Shown here one piece after another: positions 10,718 through 18,259 of a stretch of DNA of 35,589 bases. This stretch comes from Rhodoplanes elegans (GTDB taxonomy: Bacteria > Pseudomonadota > Alphaproteobacteria > Rhizobiales > Xanthobacteraceae), in NCBI RefSeq assembly GCF_016653355.1, contig NZ_NHSK01000039.1, positions 1 to 35,589 of the forward strand, given 5' to 3'. Position 1 is the stretch's first letter. Each line of letters opens with the position of its first letter. Both the position numbers and the translations under genes were made by a program. Below the pieces are notes generated by a model. The model was not told the origin of the DNA. It worked only from the letters and a program-made list of their open reading frames with translations, and did no database searches.

Positions 10718-11440
10718 TCATCGGTCGGGCCGGTCCTCCGTGACGATCGCCAGCGGCACCGGCGTGCCGGCCGCGACGCGTGCCAGATAGTCGGACTTGC
10801 TCGCCTGCAGATGAGCGACGCAGAGCTGGGCGAGCGCCCAGGAGTCACGGCCGCCCAGGAGCTCGATCATCATGTCGTGCTGGCGCACCGAGACGTCGCG
10901 TCCGGCGCGGTCGCCGAGATTCTTGGCCCGCATCGGCAAAGTGAGATTCATGTAGTCCTGCAGGGTGCGCACCAGATACGGGTTGCCGCAGGCCGAGAAG
11001 AGCGCGAGGTGGAACGCGTCGTTCTCCTCGTGGACGCCGCGCAGATCGCCCGCCTCGATCGCGGCGCGGTAGCGGACCTGGATCGCGGCGAGGCCGTCGA
11101 TCAACGCGGCCGGCGCCGGCAGCGCGATCATCAGTGCCGCCTGGCGGGTGAGCAACTCGCGCACCTCGTAGATCTTCACCACCTCCTCGGCCGCATAGGA
11201 CCGCACCGTCGCACCGACGTTCTTCTCGCGGCGGACGAGACCGGCCTGCTCGAGCTGGGCGAGCGCCTGGCGGACGCAGTGGCGGCTGACGCCGTGGCGC
11301 GCCATCAGCCGGTCCTCGACCAGCCGGGCGCCGGGGGCGAGCCGGCCGAAGATGACGTCTTCCTCGATGCGGCGGACGACCTCGCGCAACGCGCGGTCGC
11401 GCAGCGTCGAGGGGGACGAGGTGGCGGACGACTGGGTCAA
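10718..11440 (-). CDS. GntR-family regulator, FadR/FCD subgroup
   Basis: 240 aa from ATG 11440. The N-terminal winged helix-turn-helix is recognisable (LREVVRRIEEDVIFGRLAPG, then LMARHGVSRHCVRQALAQLE, GLVRREKNVGATV). It is followed by an all-helical FCD ligand domain with the metal/ligand residues of the group: the Asp/His pair in ENDAFHLALF, His in RQHDMM and His in VAHLQ. FCD regulators usually bind organic or sugar acids and control adjacent catabolic genes. Here it is transcribed towards the Bug receptor and dehydratase genes and very likely controls them. No long N-terminal extension or truncation is seen. Confidence 0.92.
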   Translation of the reverse strand: MTQSSATSSPSTLRDRALREVVRRIEEDVIFGRLAPGARLVEDRLMARHGVSRHCVRQALAQLEQAGLVRREKNVGATVRSYAAEEVVKIYEVRELLTRQAALMIALPAPAALIDGLAAIQVRYRAAIEAGDLRGVHEENDAFHLALFSACGNPYLVRTLQDYMNLTLPMRAKNLGDRAGRDVSVRQHDMMIELLGGRDSWALAQLCVAHLQASKSDYLARVAAGTPVPLAIVTEDRPDR

Positions 11441-11496
11441 GGCGGGAGCCCGGTGCGGCTGCGGAACCGGCCGCGAGCCTTCACCCGGCGAGGCAG

Positions 11497-11505
11497 ATTG
11501 TCAAT
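11497..11505. promoter_or_regulatory. Candidate GntR operator / promoter element ATTGTCAAT
   Basis: ATTG-T-CAAT is a perfect odd-centred 9-bp palindrome 57-65 bp upstream of the gntR start, set in a locally AT-rich stretch. On the minus strand it contains TTGACA, a consensus -35, but the -10 at 17 bp spacing is poor. GntR proteins commonly bind short palindromes of this shape and repress their own gene; assignment here is inference. Confidence 0.35.
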
Positions 11506-11645
11506 AATCGGAGGATCGAGGGTTCAATTTTCCCCAACAAGCCCCATATCTCGGCCGTGATCGTCGACGATGGTCAGGAACAGCCGCTTGTGATCCGGAC
11601 CGGCCTCGTCGTCGTAGAGAGGTCGACAAGCAACAGGAGAGCGCG

Positions 11646-11801
11646 ATGAGCGTGGTGGGTGCGGACATGATGACGGCGACCGGGCTGATCGCGGTGCTCG
11701 GCCTGATGATCGCCGCCGGCCTGCGGGCGCTCGCCTCGGCCAACGAGCCGCGGCTCGTGCCGGTGCCGGTGCGCAGCCGGCGCCGCCGCCCACAGCGCTG
11801 A
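11646..11801 (+). CDS. 51-aa single-pass membrane micro-protein
   Basis: The ATG at 11646 follows a strong ribosome site (AGGAGA, 6 nt upstream). The 51-residue product has one hydrophobic stretch (about residues 9-30, TATGLIAVLGLMIAAGLRAL) and a strongly basic tail (PVRSRRRRPQR). This predicts a small inner-membrane protein with the arginine tail on the cytoplasmic side. It is divergent from gntR and convergent with the next small gene. No family was recognised; the good ribosome site and the membrane/basic pattern are the only support. Confidence 0.5.
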   Translation: MSVVGADMMTATGLIAVLGLMIAAGLRALASANEPRLVPVPVRSRRRRPQR

Positions 11802-11819
11802 CGTCGCCCCACACACGGC

Positions 11820-12017
11820 TCAGCCGGTCGGCGCCTCGGTGGCGTCGCCGGCATTTTCCTCGTCGCTCGGCAGCGTGCCGCTGCCGGGCGTCTTGCCGGG
11901 ATCGGTGAGCTCGGGCGCGGCGTGCGGACCGGCCGTCGGAAGCGCGTCGTCCTGCCCCGCACCGTCTGCACGGTCCGCTCTCTCTGGTTTCGGCTGCGTC
12001 TCGCGTTCGGTCGCCAT
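11820..12017 (-). CDS. 65-aa polar, proline-rich protein of unknown function
   Basis: 65 aa from ATG 12017. The product has no hydrophobic stretch and is rich in Pro, Gly, Asp and Glu, so it is probably disordered. Its centre, ELTDPGKTPGSGTLPSDEEN, resembles a short motif (TDPGKTPG-G-LP) that I associate with small uncharacterised rhizobial proteins; this is recollection, not a search result. The ribosome site is weak. It converges on the 51-aa membrane protein gene, with 18 bp between their stops, and is divergent from the hydrolase gene. Confidence 0.5.
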   Translation of the reverse strand: MATERETQPKPERADRADGAGQDDALPTAGPHAAPELTDPGKTPGSGTLPSDEENAGDATEAPTG

Positions 12018-12179
12018 ATCGCACCAAGCCGCCGTGGCGATCCGGGTTCCCGGTGGCGCTTGGGCGAGCGCGATCGCCGACCGTCACGGTTCCGACACAG
12101 GAACTCCCGGCCCTCCGCTCCGCTTTGTACCACGACGGCACTCGCCGTCGATCAGGAGCAGCGCGCCGCGGACTTCGGA

Positions 12180-13109
12180 ATGACCTCCCCTCGCCACCTC
12201 ACCGTCGACCTGCCGAACGGCGCCGCGCATGTGCTCGAAGCCGGCGCCGGCCCTCCCGTCGTGCTCCTGCACGGGCTCAGCAGCCTCGCCCAGGAGATCA
12301 TGGCGCCGCTGCTCGATCTGTCCGCCGGCCACCGGCTGCTCGCGATCGACCGCCCCGGCTACGGCGGCTCGGCGCCGCAGCCGGCCGACCGCATGGCGCC
12401 CGACCGCCAGGCGGAGTGGCTCGCCGCCGTGCTCGACGCGCTCGCGGTCGAGCGGCCCGTCATCGTCGCCCACTCGTTCGCGTCGTCGATCGCCCTGTGC
12501 CACGCGATGGCGCGGCCGGACCGCATCGCCGGCCTGGTTCTGCTCGGCCCGTTCTGCCGGCCGACGCCGCCGGCGGCCCGGCCGCTGTTGCGGGTGGCGT
12601 CGAAACCCATGCTCGGCTGGCCGGTGCGCTGGGCGCTGCCCCAGGTGGCGCCGTTCCTCGCCGCCCGTTCGCTGGCCGCGACCTTCGCGCCCGATCCGGT
12701 GCCCGACCACGTGCTCGGGCTGCCCTTCGCGGTCGCCGTGCAGCCCTGCGCCGTCATGGCGATGGCGGCGGAGCTGAACGGCTTCAACGCGGCCATGGAG
12801 GCGGCGGCGGAACGCCTGCACGAGATCGCCTGCCCGACCGTCGTGATCGCCGGCGACTGCGACCGCATCGCGCCGTTCGACCACCACGGTCCCTGGCTGA
12901 CCGACCGGCTGGCACACTGCACGACGGTGCGGGTCGAGGGGCGCGGCCACATGGTCCACCACGTCCGGCCGACTGCCGTCGTCCACGCGGTCGAGCGGGT
13001 CGAGCGGGCGGACCGCCGCCTGATCGACCTGCGGCCGCTGCGCCGGGGTCTCGCCACCTGGACGCGGGCGCTGCGCCGGCGCCCGGCCGAGCGCCGTCCG
13101 GCCGCGTGA
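12180..13109 (+). CDS. Alpha/beta-hydrolase fold protein
   Basis: 309 aa from ATG 12180; the frame stays open upstream, but the conserved fold begins here (HLTVDLPNGAAHVLEAG then PPVVLLHGLSSLAQE, the oxyanion HG motif). The catalytic triad can be placed: Ser99 in VAHSFASS, Asp228 in IAGDCDRIAP, His257 in EGRGHMVHHV. The nucleophile elbow reads A-H-S-F-A instead of the usual G-x-S-x-G. A cap of about 90 residues lies between strands 6 and 7, and the C-terminus ends in an arginine-rich tail (TRALRRRPAERRP). Likely a soluble esterase, lipase or C-C hydrolase; the substrate cannot be told. It converges on the CPBP protease gene, 23 bp apart. Confidence 0.85.
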   Translation: MTSPRHLTVDLPNGAAHVLEAGAGPPVVLLHGLSSLAQEIMAPLLDLSAGHRLLAIDRPGYGGSAPQPADRMAPDRQAEWLAAVLDALAVERPVIVAHSFASSIALCHAMARPDRIAGLVLLGPFCRPTPPAARPLLRVASKPMLGWPVRWALPQVAPFLAARSLAATFAPDPVPDHVLGLPFAVAVQPCAVMAMAAELNGFNAAMEAAAERLHEIACPTVVIAGDCDRIAPFDHHGPWLTDRLAHCTTVRVEGRGHMVHHVRPTAVVHAVERVERADRRLIDLRPLRRGLATWTRALRRRPAERRPAA

Positions 13110-13132
13110 GCGTCACCGCGCCGGCGGGCGCC

Positions 13133-13828
13133 CTACCCGGCCATGACCATCGTCTCGATCATGCCCTCGAGATTGAGGACGACGTGCAGGAGGATCACCA
13201 GCGTCGTAGAGCCGGTGCGCCAGCGCAGCCAGCCGAACAGAAGACCGACGGCGAAGATCAGCAGGATGCCGACCCAGTCGTACTGGACGTGCAGGAGCGC
13301 GAACACGAAGGCGGTCAGCACGATGGTCGGCATCGCGCTTTTCTCGCTGCGGGCGCAGCCGCGAAACACGAAGCCGCGGAACAGGATCTCCTCGCCGATC
13401 GGCGCGACCAGCACCAGCGCCGGCCACAAGAGCCACAGCACGCCTTGCGCGGCGGCGCTGCGCCACACGGCGATCTGGACCGGCGGGACGAGGTCGCGGC
13501 CCGCCGCGAGCGTCACGCCGTCGGCGACGACCACCAGCGCGACGAGGCTCGCGAGCCCGACCAGAAGGTCGCGGCGGCCCGGCACGTCGAGCCCGAGATA
13601 GGCGAAGGCCGAGCCGGCCTTCACACGCGCCGCCAGCACCAGCGTGACGGTCTGCACGACGTTGGCCGCGACCACGACCAGCACGACCGCGCCGCCATGC
13701 GCCGGCAGCGCCGGCCCGGCGAGCGCCGCCGGACCGAGCCAGCTCGACAGGAGAACCGCCGCCACCGCCTGCCCCAGCGCGAAAGCCAGGAGCGCGATGG
13801 CGATGGTCGCGACCATGCCCCAGGGCAT
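13133..13828 (-). CDS. CPBP-family intramembrane metalloprotease (CAAX protease-like)
   Basis: 231 aa from ATG 13828; an in-frame TTG at 13861 overlapping the stop of the upstream oxidoreductase gene (TTGA) is an alternative that adds 11 residues. About six to seven hydrophobic helices are visible. The three family motifs are in order: EExxxR in GEEILFRGFVFR, FxxxH in FVFALLH, and HxxxN in HVVLN, which together form the metal-dependent active site inside the membrane. Family members process membrane peptides or prenylated proteins; bacterial targets are mostly unknown. The gene directly follows the quinone oxidoreductase gene on the same strand (29 bp, or overlapping with the TTG start), so the two are probably co-transcribed. 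Confidence 0.88.
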   Translation of the reverse strand: MPWGMVATIAIALLAFALGQAVAAVLLSSWLGPAALAGPALPAHGGAVVLVVVAANVVQTVTLVLAARVKAGSAFAYLGLDVPGRRDLLVGLASLVALVVVADGVTLAAGRDLVPPVQIAVWRSAAAQGVLWLLWPALVLVAPIGEEILFRGFVFRGCARSEKSAMPTIVLTAFVFALLHVQYDWVGILLIFAVGLLFGWLRWRTGSTTLVILLHVVLNLEGMIETMVMAG

Positions 13829-13857
13829 CTCGCCCGAAGGGCTGTCGGCGGACGCGC

Positions 13858-14835
13858 TCAAGGCACCAGGATCGACGTGCCGGTGGTCGCCCGGGCCTCG
13901 AGGTCGATATGGGCCTGCTGCGCGTCCTTCAGGGCGTAGCGGGTCTGGATCGGGATCTTGACGGCGCCGCTCTTCACCACCTCGAACAGCTCGTTCGCGA
14001 GCCCGTCGAGATCGGCTCGGGTGGCGGCGTAGTGGTTGAGGGTCGGGCGCGTCGCGAACAGCGAGCCCTTGGCCTGCAGGAGGTTGATGTTGAACGCCTC
14101 GATCGAGCCGGAGGCGTTGCCGAACGAGACGAACATGCCGAGCGGCTTGATGCAGTCGAGCGAGGCCGGGAAGGTCGACTTGCCGACGCCGTCGTAGACC
14201 ACGTCGCACAGCGCCCCGCCGGTGATCTCCTTGACGCGAGCCGGGAAGTCCTCGTCGCGATAGTAGATCACGTGATCGCAGCCGTTCGCCTTGGCGAGCT
14301 CGCCCTTGTCCTTGGAGCCGACCGTGCCGATCACGGTGGCGCCGAGCCGCTTCGCCCACTGGCAGGCGATCAGGCCGATGCCGCCGGCCGCCGCGTGGAT
14401 CAGGATCGTGTGCTCGGGCCCGACCTTGAAGGTGCGGCGGAGCAGATAACACACGGTCATGCCCTTGAGCATGATGCCGCCGGCCTGGGCGAGGTCGATG
14501 CCGTCCGGCACCTTGACGACGCGCGCCGCCGGCAGAAGGCGCTCCGCCGCGTAGCTGCCGAGCGCCACCACATAGGCGACCTTGTCACCGACCTTGATGT
14601 CGGTGACGTCGGGGCCGACCGCCGTGACGGTGCCGGCGCCCTCGTTGCCGGCGATGAAGGGCAGCCCGACCGGCGACGGGTAGAGGCCGGAGCGGAAATA
14701 GGTGTCGATGAAGTTGATGCCGCACGACGCCTGCGCGATGCGGATCTGGCCGGGTCCCGGCGCCGGGACGTCGACCTCCTCGTAGGTCAGCACCTCGGGT
14801 CCGCCGACCTTGTGGACTCGCACGGCAGCCACCAT
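13858..14835 (-). CDS. qor: NADPH:quinone oxidoreductase, zeta-crystallin (MDR) type
   Basis: 325 aa from ATG 14835, preceded by AAGGAGA at ideal distance. The N-terminal GroES-like domain (VHKVGGPEVLTYEEVDVPAP, then CGINFIDTYFRSG and NEGAGTVTAVG) leads into a Rossmann domain with the NADPH loop HAAAGGIGLIACQWAKRLGA. No zinc-binding cysteine/histidine set is present, as expected for the quinone reductase branch of medium-chain dehydrogenases. It probably reduces quinones or other enones in the cytoplasm using NADPH. Downstream on the same strand is the CPBP protease gene; upstream lies a 243-bp gap with a palindromic repeat, then thiL. Confidence 0.92.
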   Translation of the reverse strand: MVAAVRVHKVGGPEVLTYEEVDVPAPGPGQIRIAQASCGINFIDTYFRSGLYPSPVGLPFIAGNEGAGTVTAVGPDVTDIKVGDKVAYVVALGSYAAERLLPAARVVKVPDGIDLAQAGGIMLKGMTVCYLLRRTFKVGPEHTILIHAAAGGIGLIACQWAKRLGATVIGTVGSKDKGELAKANGCDHVIYYRDEDFPARVKEITGGALCDVVYDGVGKSTFPASLDCIKPLGMFVSFGNASGSIEAFNINLLQAKGSLFATRPTLNHYAATRADLDGLANELFEVVKSGAVKIPIQTRYALKDAQQAHIDLEARATTGTSILVP

Positions 14836-15013
14836 GGACGTCTCCTTCCGATTGCATCCCGGGAGGCTCGGCCCGGGCCGATACGCGGGGCCGCGATCAT
14901 AGGAAACAGGCTTTCCCGCGCAAGCGCGACCGCGGCTCCGTTGCCGGCGTCGCGCGCAGGGCAGGCATGGCGCCCAGATGTGGCGGCGCTCGGGTGAACG
15001 GCCGGCCGTTACG

Positions 15014-15053
15014 GTCATTCCGGGGCGGCGCGCAGCGCCGAACCCGGAATGAC
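15014..15053. repeat. 40-bp nested palindrome (dispersed-repeat type)
   Basis: The outer arms GTCATTCCGGG (15014-15024) and CCCGGAATGAC (15043-15053) pair perfectly. Inside, CGGCGC/GCGCCG (15026-15031, 15035-15040) form a second stem with loop GCA. This matches an extragenic palindrome I have met in many alphaproteobacterial chromosomes. It lies 26 bp beyond the thiL stop and could also terminate or stabilise that transcript; there is no T-tract. Confidence 0.8.
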
Positions 15054-15078
15054 GGGAAGCCGATAAACAGAATCCGGA

Positions 15079-16128
15079 TCAGAAGTGGCTGAAGCTCGCG
15101 CGGTCGAGCGCCAGCGGAAGGCCGTCCTGGCCCAGCAGCACCGGGGCGCCCTGCCCGTCGAGAATCTCGCCGATGTCGGTCATCGGCACGCCGGCCGCCG
15201 CCGCGGCGGCCGTGAAGGCGGCGAGACGCTCCGGCGGCACCGTGCACAGAATCTCGTAGTCGTCGCCGCCCGACAGCACGGCCGCCAGATGCTCGGGCGC
15301 CGCGTCGAGCAGGCGATGCGCGGCGCCCGACAGTGGCACGCGCCCGACTTCGATCCGGGCCGTCACGCCCGACACCCGGCACAGCTTGGCGAGATCGCCG
15401 GCGAGCCCGTCCGAGACGTCCATGCCGGCGGTCGCGTGCGTGCGCACCGCTTCGGCGAGCGCGGTGCGCGGCCGCGGCTCGAGATAGCGCGACAAGAGAT
15501 GGTCGCGCTCCGCCGCGGTCAGGCCGAAGTCCTCGGCGCCGGCCCGCTCCATCCGCAGCACGAGGCCGAGCGCCGCGTCGCCGATCGTGCCGGTGACGAG
15601 GACGCGGTCGCCCGGCCGGGCGCCGCTGCGCTTCACCAGCGTGCCGGTGGGAACAGCGCCGATCACCGTCACCGAGATCATCACGGGGCCGGGCGAGGCG
15701 ACCGTGTCGCCGCCGTAGAGCGGACAGCCGTAGACGCTCGCGTCCTCGCCCAGCGCGGCGGCGAACGCCGCGAGCCAAGCGTCGTCGACCACCACGGCGG
15801 CCGCCGCGTCCGCCGTGGCGCGACCCGATCGGCGCGGCAGCGCCAGCGACAGGAGGAAGCCGAGCGGCCGCGCGCCCTTTGCGGCGAGGTCCGAGAGATT
15901 GATCCGCAGCGCCTTTCGCGCGATCGCGGCCGGGGGGTCGTCGGCGAAGAAGTGCATGCCGGCGACGATCGCGTCGGTCTCCAGCACCAGCTCGCAGTTG
16001 TCCGGCGGCGTCATCACGGCGACGTCGTCGGAGAGCCCCAGCGCCCCCGGGTGGGTCGCGAGCGGAGCGAAATGCCGGGCGATCAACAGATCCTCGCCCG
16101 AACCTCCGGTGTCGCCGCTGCCGATCAT
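15079..16128 (-). CDS. thiL: Thiamine-monophosphate kinase
   Basis: 349 aa from ATG 16128, with GGAG 9 nt upstream. It phosphorylates thiamine monophosphate to the active cofactor thiamine diphosphate, the last step of thiamine synthesis, using ATP. Signature segments of the ThiL/PurM-like fold are GLSDDVAVM and LETDAIVAGMHFF near the N-terminus, KALRINLSDLAAKGARP, PLYGGDTVASPGP, GMDVSDGLAGDLAKLC and SGGDDYEILC; the aspartates in these bind the metal-nucleotide complexes. Length matches the family. In many alphaproteobacteria thiL follows nusB; here it is instead divergent from a Bug receptor gene, across a 275-bp gap. Confidence 0.95.
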   Translation of the reverse strand: MIGSGDTGGSGEDLLIARHFAPLATHPGALGLSDDVAVMTPPDNCELVLETDAIVAGMHFFADDPPAAIARKALRINLSDLAAKGARPLGFLLSLALPRRSGRATADAAAAVVVDDAWLAAFAAALGEDASVYGCPLYGGDTVASPGPVMISVTVIGAVPTGTLVKRSGARPGDRVLVTGTIGDAALGLVLRMERAGAEDFGLTAAERDHLLSRYLEPRPRTALAEAVRTHATAGMDVSDGLAGDLAKLCRVSGVTARIEVGRVPLSGAAHRLLDAAPEHLAAVLSGGDDYEILCTVPPERLAAFTAAAAAAGVPMTDIGEILDGQGAPVLLGQDGLPLALDRASFSHF

Positions 16129-16275
16129 GTCGCCGATCTCCGACTCGTTGAAGCGCTCGCGGGCGGGCCGCGATCCTACCGCGGCGACGATGCGGCGTCA
16201 GTTAGGTGCGCTGCACAATATCAGCATGCGTCCTCTGCGGGCCGCAACGCGGCTGTGCGAACGGGTCTCTCCGAA

Positions 16276-16306
16276 TTGACAGTCGAGCTAATGAACCAGT
16301 TAGTTA
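16276..16306 (+). promoter_or_regulatory. -35 box with overlapping pseudo-palindromic operator before the Bug receptor gene
   Basis: TTGACA at 16276-16281 is a consensus -35 on the plus strand. Just after it, TAATGAAC-CA-GTTAGTTA (16289-16306) is an 18-bp pseudo-palindrome with 6 of 8 half-site bases matching. It sits where the spacer and -10 should be, a classic repressor position; the shape resembles TetR-family operators. The -10 itself is weak. It lies about 100 bp before the receptor ATG, in an AT-rich spot of the thiL/receptor divergent gap. No regulator gene adjoins. Confidence 0.45.
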
Positions 16307-16403
16307 CTTCGTCACACGCCGCCCCCGCGCACCGGTCCCAGGTCTCTGCGGACCGCATCTGTTCTAGCTGCTTTTCGATCAACGATTCCGGGAGGACTCC
16401 GAC

Positions 16404-17384
16404 ATGCGACGACTTCTGATCACCCTGGCAGCGGCCGTGGCCGTCGTCGCGACGGCGGCGGCGGCAGCGGCCGAAACGGCGTGGCCGCAGGCCGGCCGCA
16501 CCGTGAAGATCATCGTGCCGTGGCCGGCCGGCGCCGCCAACGACGCCCTCGGCCGACTGATCGCCCAGAAGATCCAGGAGCGTTTCGGTGTTTCGACCGT
16601 GGTCGAGAACCGCACCGGCGGCTCCGGCCTGATCGGCACCATGGCGGTGCTGCGCGCCGAGCCGGACGGCTACACGCTGCTCGCCAGCGCCTTCAACACG
16701 GCCGTGATGCCGATGGTGGTGAAGGGCGCGACCTTCGATCCGGAGACGGATCTCGAGATGGTCGGCCGCACCGCGGTGGCGCCGCTCGTGCTGGTGATTT
16801 CGAACACCCGCCCGGCGAAGACCCTGCCCGAGCTGCTCGCCGCCGCGAAGGCCGACCCCCACAAGTATCTGTTCGCGATCTCGTCGCTCGGTTCGGCCGG
16901 ACATCTCGCCACCATCGCGTTCGCGCACCGCACCGGCATCCCGTTCGAGATGGTGCCCTATCGCGGCACGTCGCCTGCCCTCACCGACACCATGGGCGGC
17001 AGCGTCCAGCTCCTGATCGAGCCGACCTTCGCGCTGCTGCCGGCCGCAAACCAGGGCACCCACATCCGCACCCTCGGCATCGCCACCAAGCAGCGTTCGC
17101 CGATCGCACCGGACCTGCCGACCATGGCGGAAGGCGGCCTCCAGGGCTTCGAGTTCAACTCCTGGTACGGCATCTGGGCTCCGAAGGGCACGCCGCGCGA
17201 CATCCAGGAGAAGCTCAACACGCTGATCCAGGAGACCATGCGGGACCCGGCCGTGATCGAGAAGCTGCGCATCACCATGCTGGAGCCGGTCGCCGAGAGC
17301 ATCGCGGACTCGCGGAAGTTCGTCGCCAGCGAGATCGCCCGCTCGCGGCAGCTTCTCGATTCGATCGGCTTCAAGCCGGAGTGA
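16404..17384 (+). CDS. Bug/TctC-family periplasmic solute receptor (second copy)
   Basis: 326 aa from ATG 16404, preceded by GGGAGGA at good spacing. The signal peptide covers about residues 1-23 (LITLAAAVAVVATAAAAAAE). Family marks are RTVKIIVPWPAGAANDALGR, VVENRTGGSGLIGT, RAEPDGYTLLAS and SSLGSAGHLATIAFA, so it belongs to the same receptor class as the 9636-10619 protein but is clearly divergent from it. No TctA/TctB membrane partners are present. Five base pairs after its stop begins an SDR dehydrogenase gene, so the pair is very likely one operon, with the receptor supplying a carboxylate whose hydroxyl or keto group the dehydrogenase then acts on (inference). Confidence 0.93.
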   Translation: MRRLLITLAAAVAVVATAAAAAAETAWPQAGRTVKIIVPWPAGAANDALGRLIAQKIQERFGVSTVVENRTGGSGLIGTMAVLRAEPDGYTLLASAFNTAVMPMVVKGATFDPETDLEMVGRTAVAPLVLVISNTRPAKTLPELLAAAKADPHKYLFAISSLGSAGHLATIAFAHRTGIPFEMVPYRGTSPALTDTMGGSVQLLIEPTFALLPAANQGTHIRTLGIATKQRSPIAPDLPTMAEGGLQGFEFNSWYGIWAPKGTPRDIQEKLNTLIQETMRDPAVIEKLRITMLEPVAESIADSRKFVASEIARSRQLLDSIGFKPE

Positions 17385-17389
17385 GCGCG

Positions 17390-18064
17390 ATGCGACATGC
17401 GGTCGTGACCGGAACGAGCTCGGGGATCGGCGCCGCCATCGCGCGCCGCTTGCTCGACGACGGCTTTCGGGTGACCGGGCTCGACCGCTCGGCCCCGACC
17501 ATCACGGCCGCGGGCTTCTCGGGCGTCGCCGTCGACCTCGCCGATCCGGCGGCCCGCGCCGCCGTGCTCGACCGGATCGACGGAGCGACGGCGCTCGTGC
17601 ATGCCGCCGGCATCATGCGGGGGGCGCCGCTCGGCGCCCTCGATCCCGCCGACGGCGAGCTTCTGTGGCGCATCCATGTCGACGCCGCGATCGCGTTGGC
17701 CAACCGGCTGGTGCCGGCCATGGGCCAGGGCGGCCGCGTCGTCCTGATCGGCAGCCGGGCGGCGCACGGCGTCGCGATGAAGAGCCAGTACGGGGCCGCC
17801 AAGGCCGCCCTGGTCGGGCTCGCACGGTCGTGGGCCAAGGAGGTGGCGGCCCGCGGCATCACCATCAACGTCGTCGCCCCGGCGGCGACCGACACGGGGA
17901 TGCTGGCCGACCCGGCCCGCGCCGAGATCCCACCCGTGACGCCGCCGTTCGGCCGCCTGATCCGCCCCGACGAGATCGCCGCCCTGGTCGCCTTCCTGCT
18001 GTCCGAGAACGCCGCCGCGATCACGGGCCAGGAGATCGCCATCTGCGGTGGCGCCTCGCTTTGA
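17390..18064 (+). CDS. Short-chain dehydrogenase/reductase
   Basis: 224 aa from ATG 17390, only 5 bp after the receptor stop. The cofactor loop TGTSSGIG (residues 7-14) and catalytic YxxxK (Tyr134, Lys138 in SQYGAAK) are intact, with the catalytic Ser in VLIGSRAAHG. The motif after strand 4 is HAAG rather than NNAG. The acidic residue in VTGLDRS after strand 2 hints at NAD(H) rather than NADP(H). The C-terminal block PFGRLIRPDEIAALVAFLLS and ITGQEIAICGG is typical of classical SDRs of the 3-oxoacyl-reductase/alcohol dehydrogenase type. The substrate is unknown; the neighbouring receptor suggests a hydroxy acid. Confidence 0.92.
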   Translation: MRHAVVTGTSSGIGAAIARRLLDDGFRVTGLDRSAPTITAAGFSGVAVDLADPAARAAVLDRIDGATALVHAAGIMRGAPLGALDPADGELLWRIHVDAAIALANRLVPAMGQGGRVVLIGSRAAHGVAMKSQYGAAKAALVGLARSWAKEVAARGITINVVAPAATDTGMLADPARAEIPPVTPPFGRLIRPDEIAALVAFLLSENAAAITGQEIAICGGASL

Positions 18065-18099
18065 AGCGATTTCCAGGGCAGTCACCACACACTCCGCTC

Positions 18100-18119
18100 A
18101 TCCCCGCGTAAGCGGGGAT
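18100..18119. repeat. Perfect hairpin ATCCCCGC-GTAA-GCGGGGAT
   Basis: An 8-bp stem with a GTAA loop, 36 bp after the SDR stop. The motif (a short stem followed by CCAGGG) is of a kind widely scattered in proteobacterial chromosomes. It could act as a transcript-end stabiliser for the receptor-SDR operon; no T-tract follows. Confidence 0.7.
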
Positions 18120-18167
18120 CCAGGGTTTCTGTCGGCAAGAGGCAAACACGCGGCCGCCCGCTTCGAC

Positions 18168-18259
18168 GTCATCGCCGGGCTCGACCCGGCGATCCATCTC
18201 TCTGCAACAGAACGCTTTTTGGTGACGTGATGGATACGCGGGTCGCGCCCGCGCATGAC
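18168..18259. repeat. Two-hairpin MITE-like element with inverted ends
   Basis: Outer ends GTCAT (18168) and ATGAC (18259) are inverted. Inside are hairpin TCGCCGGG/CCCGGCGA (18172-18179, 18185-18192), then inverted GATCCATC and GATGGATA, then hairpin CGCGGG/CCCGCG (18237-18242, 18248-18253). The overall layout matches a dispersed element common in Hyphomicrobiales whose minus-strand translation (RGRDPRIH, GSSPAMT) is often mis-annotated as protein. Confidence 0.75.
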
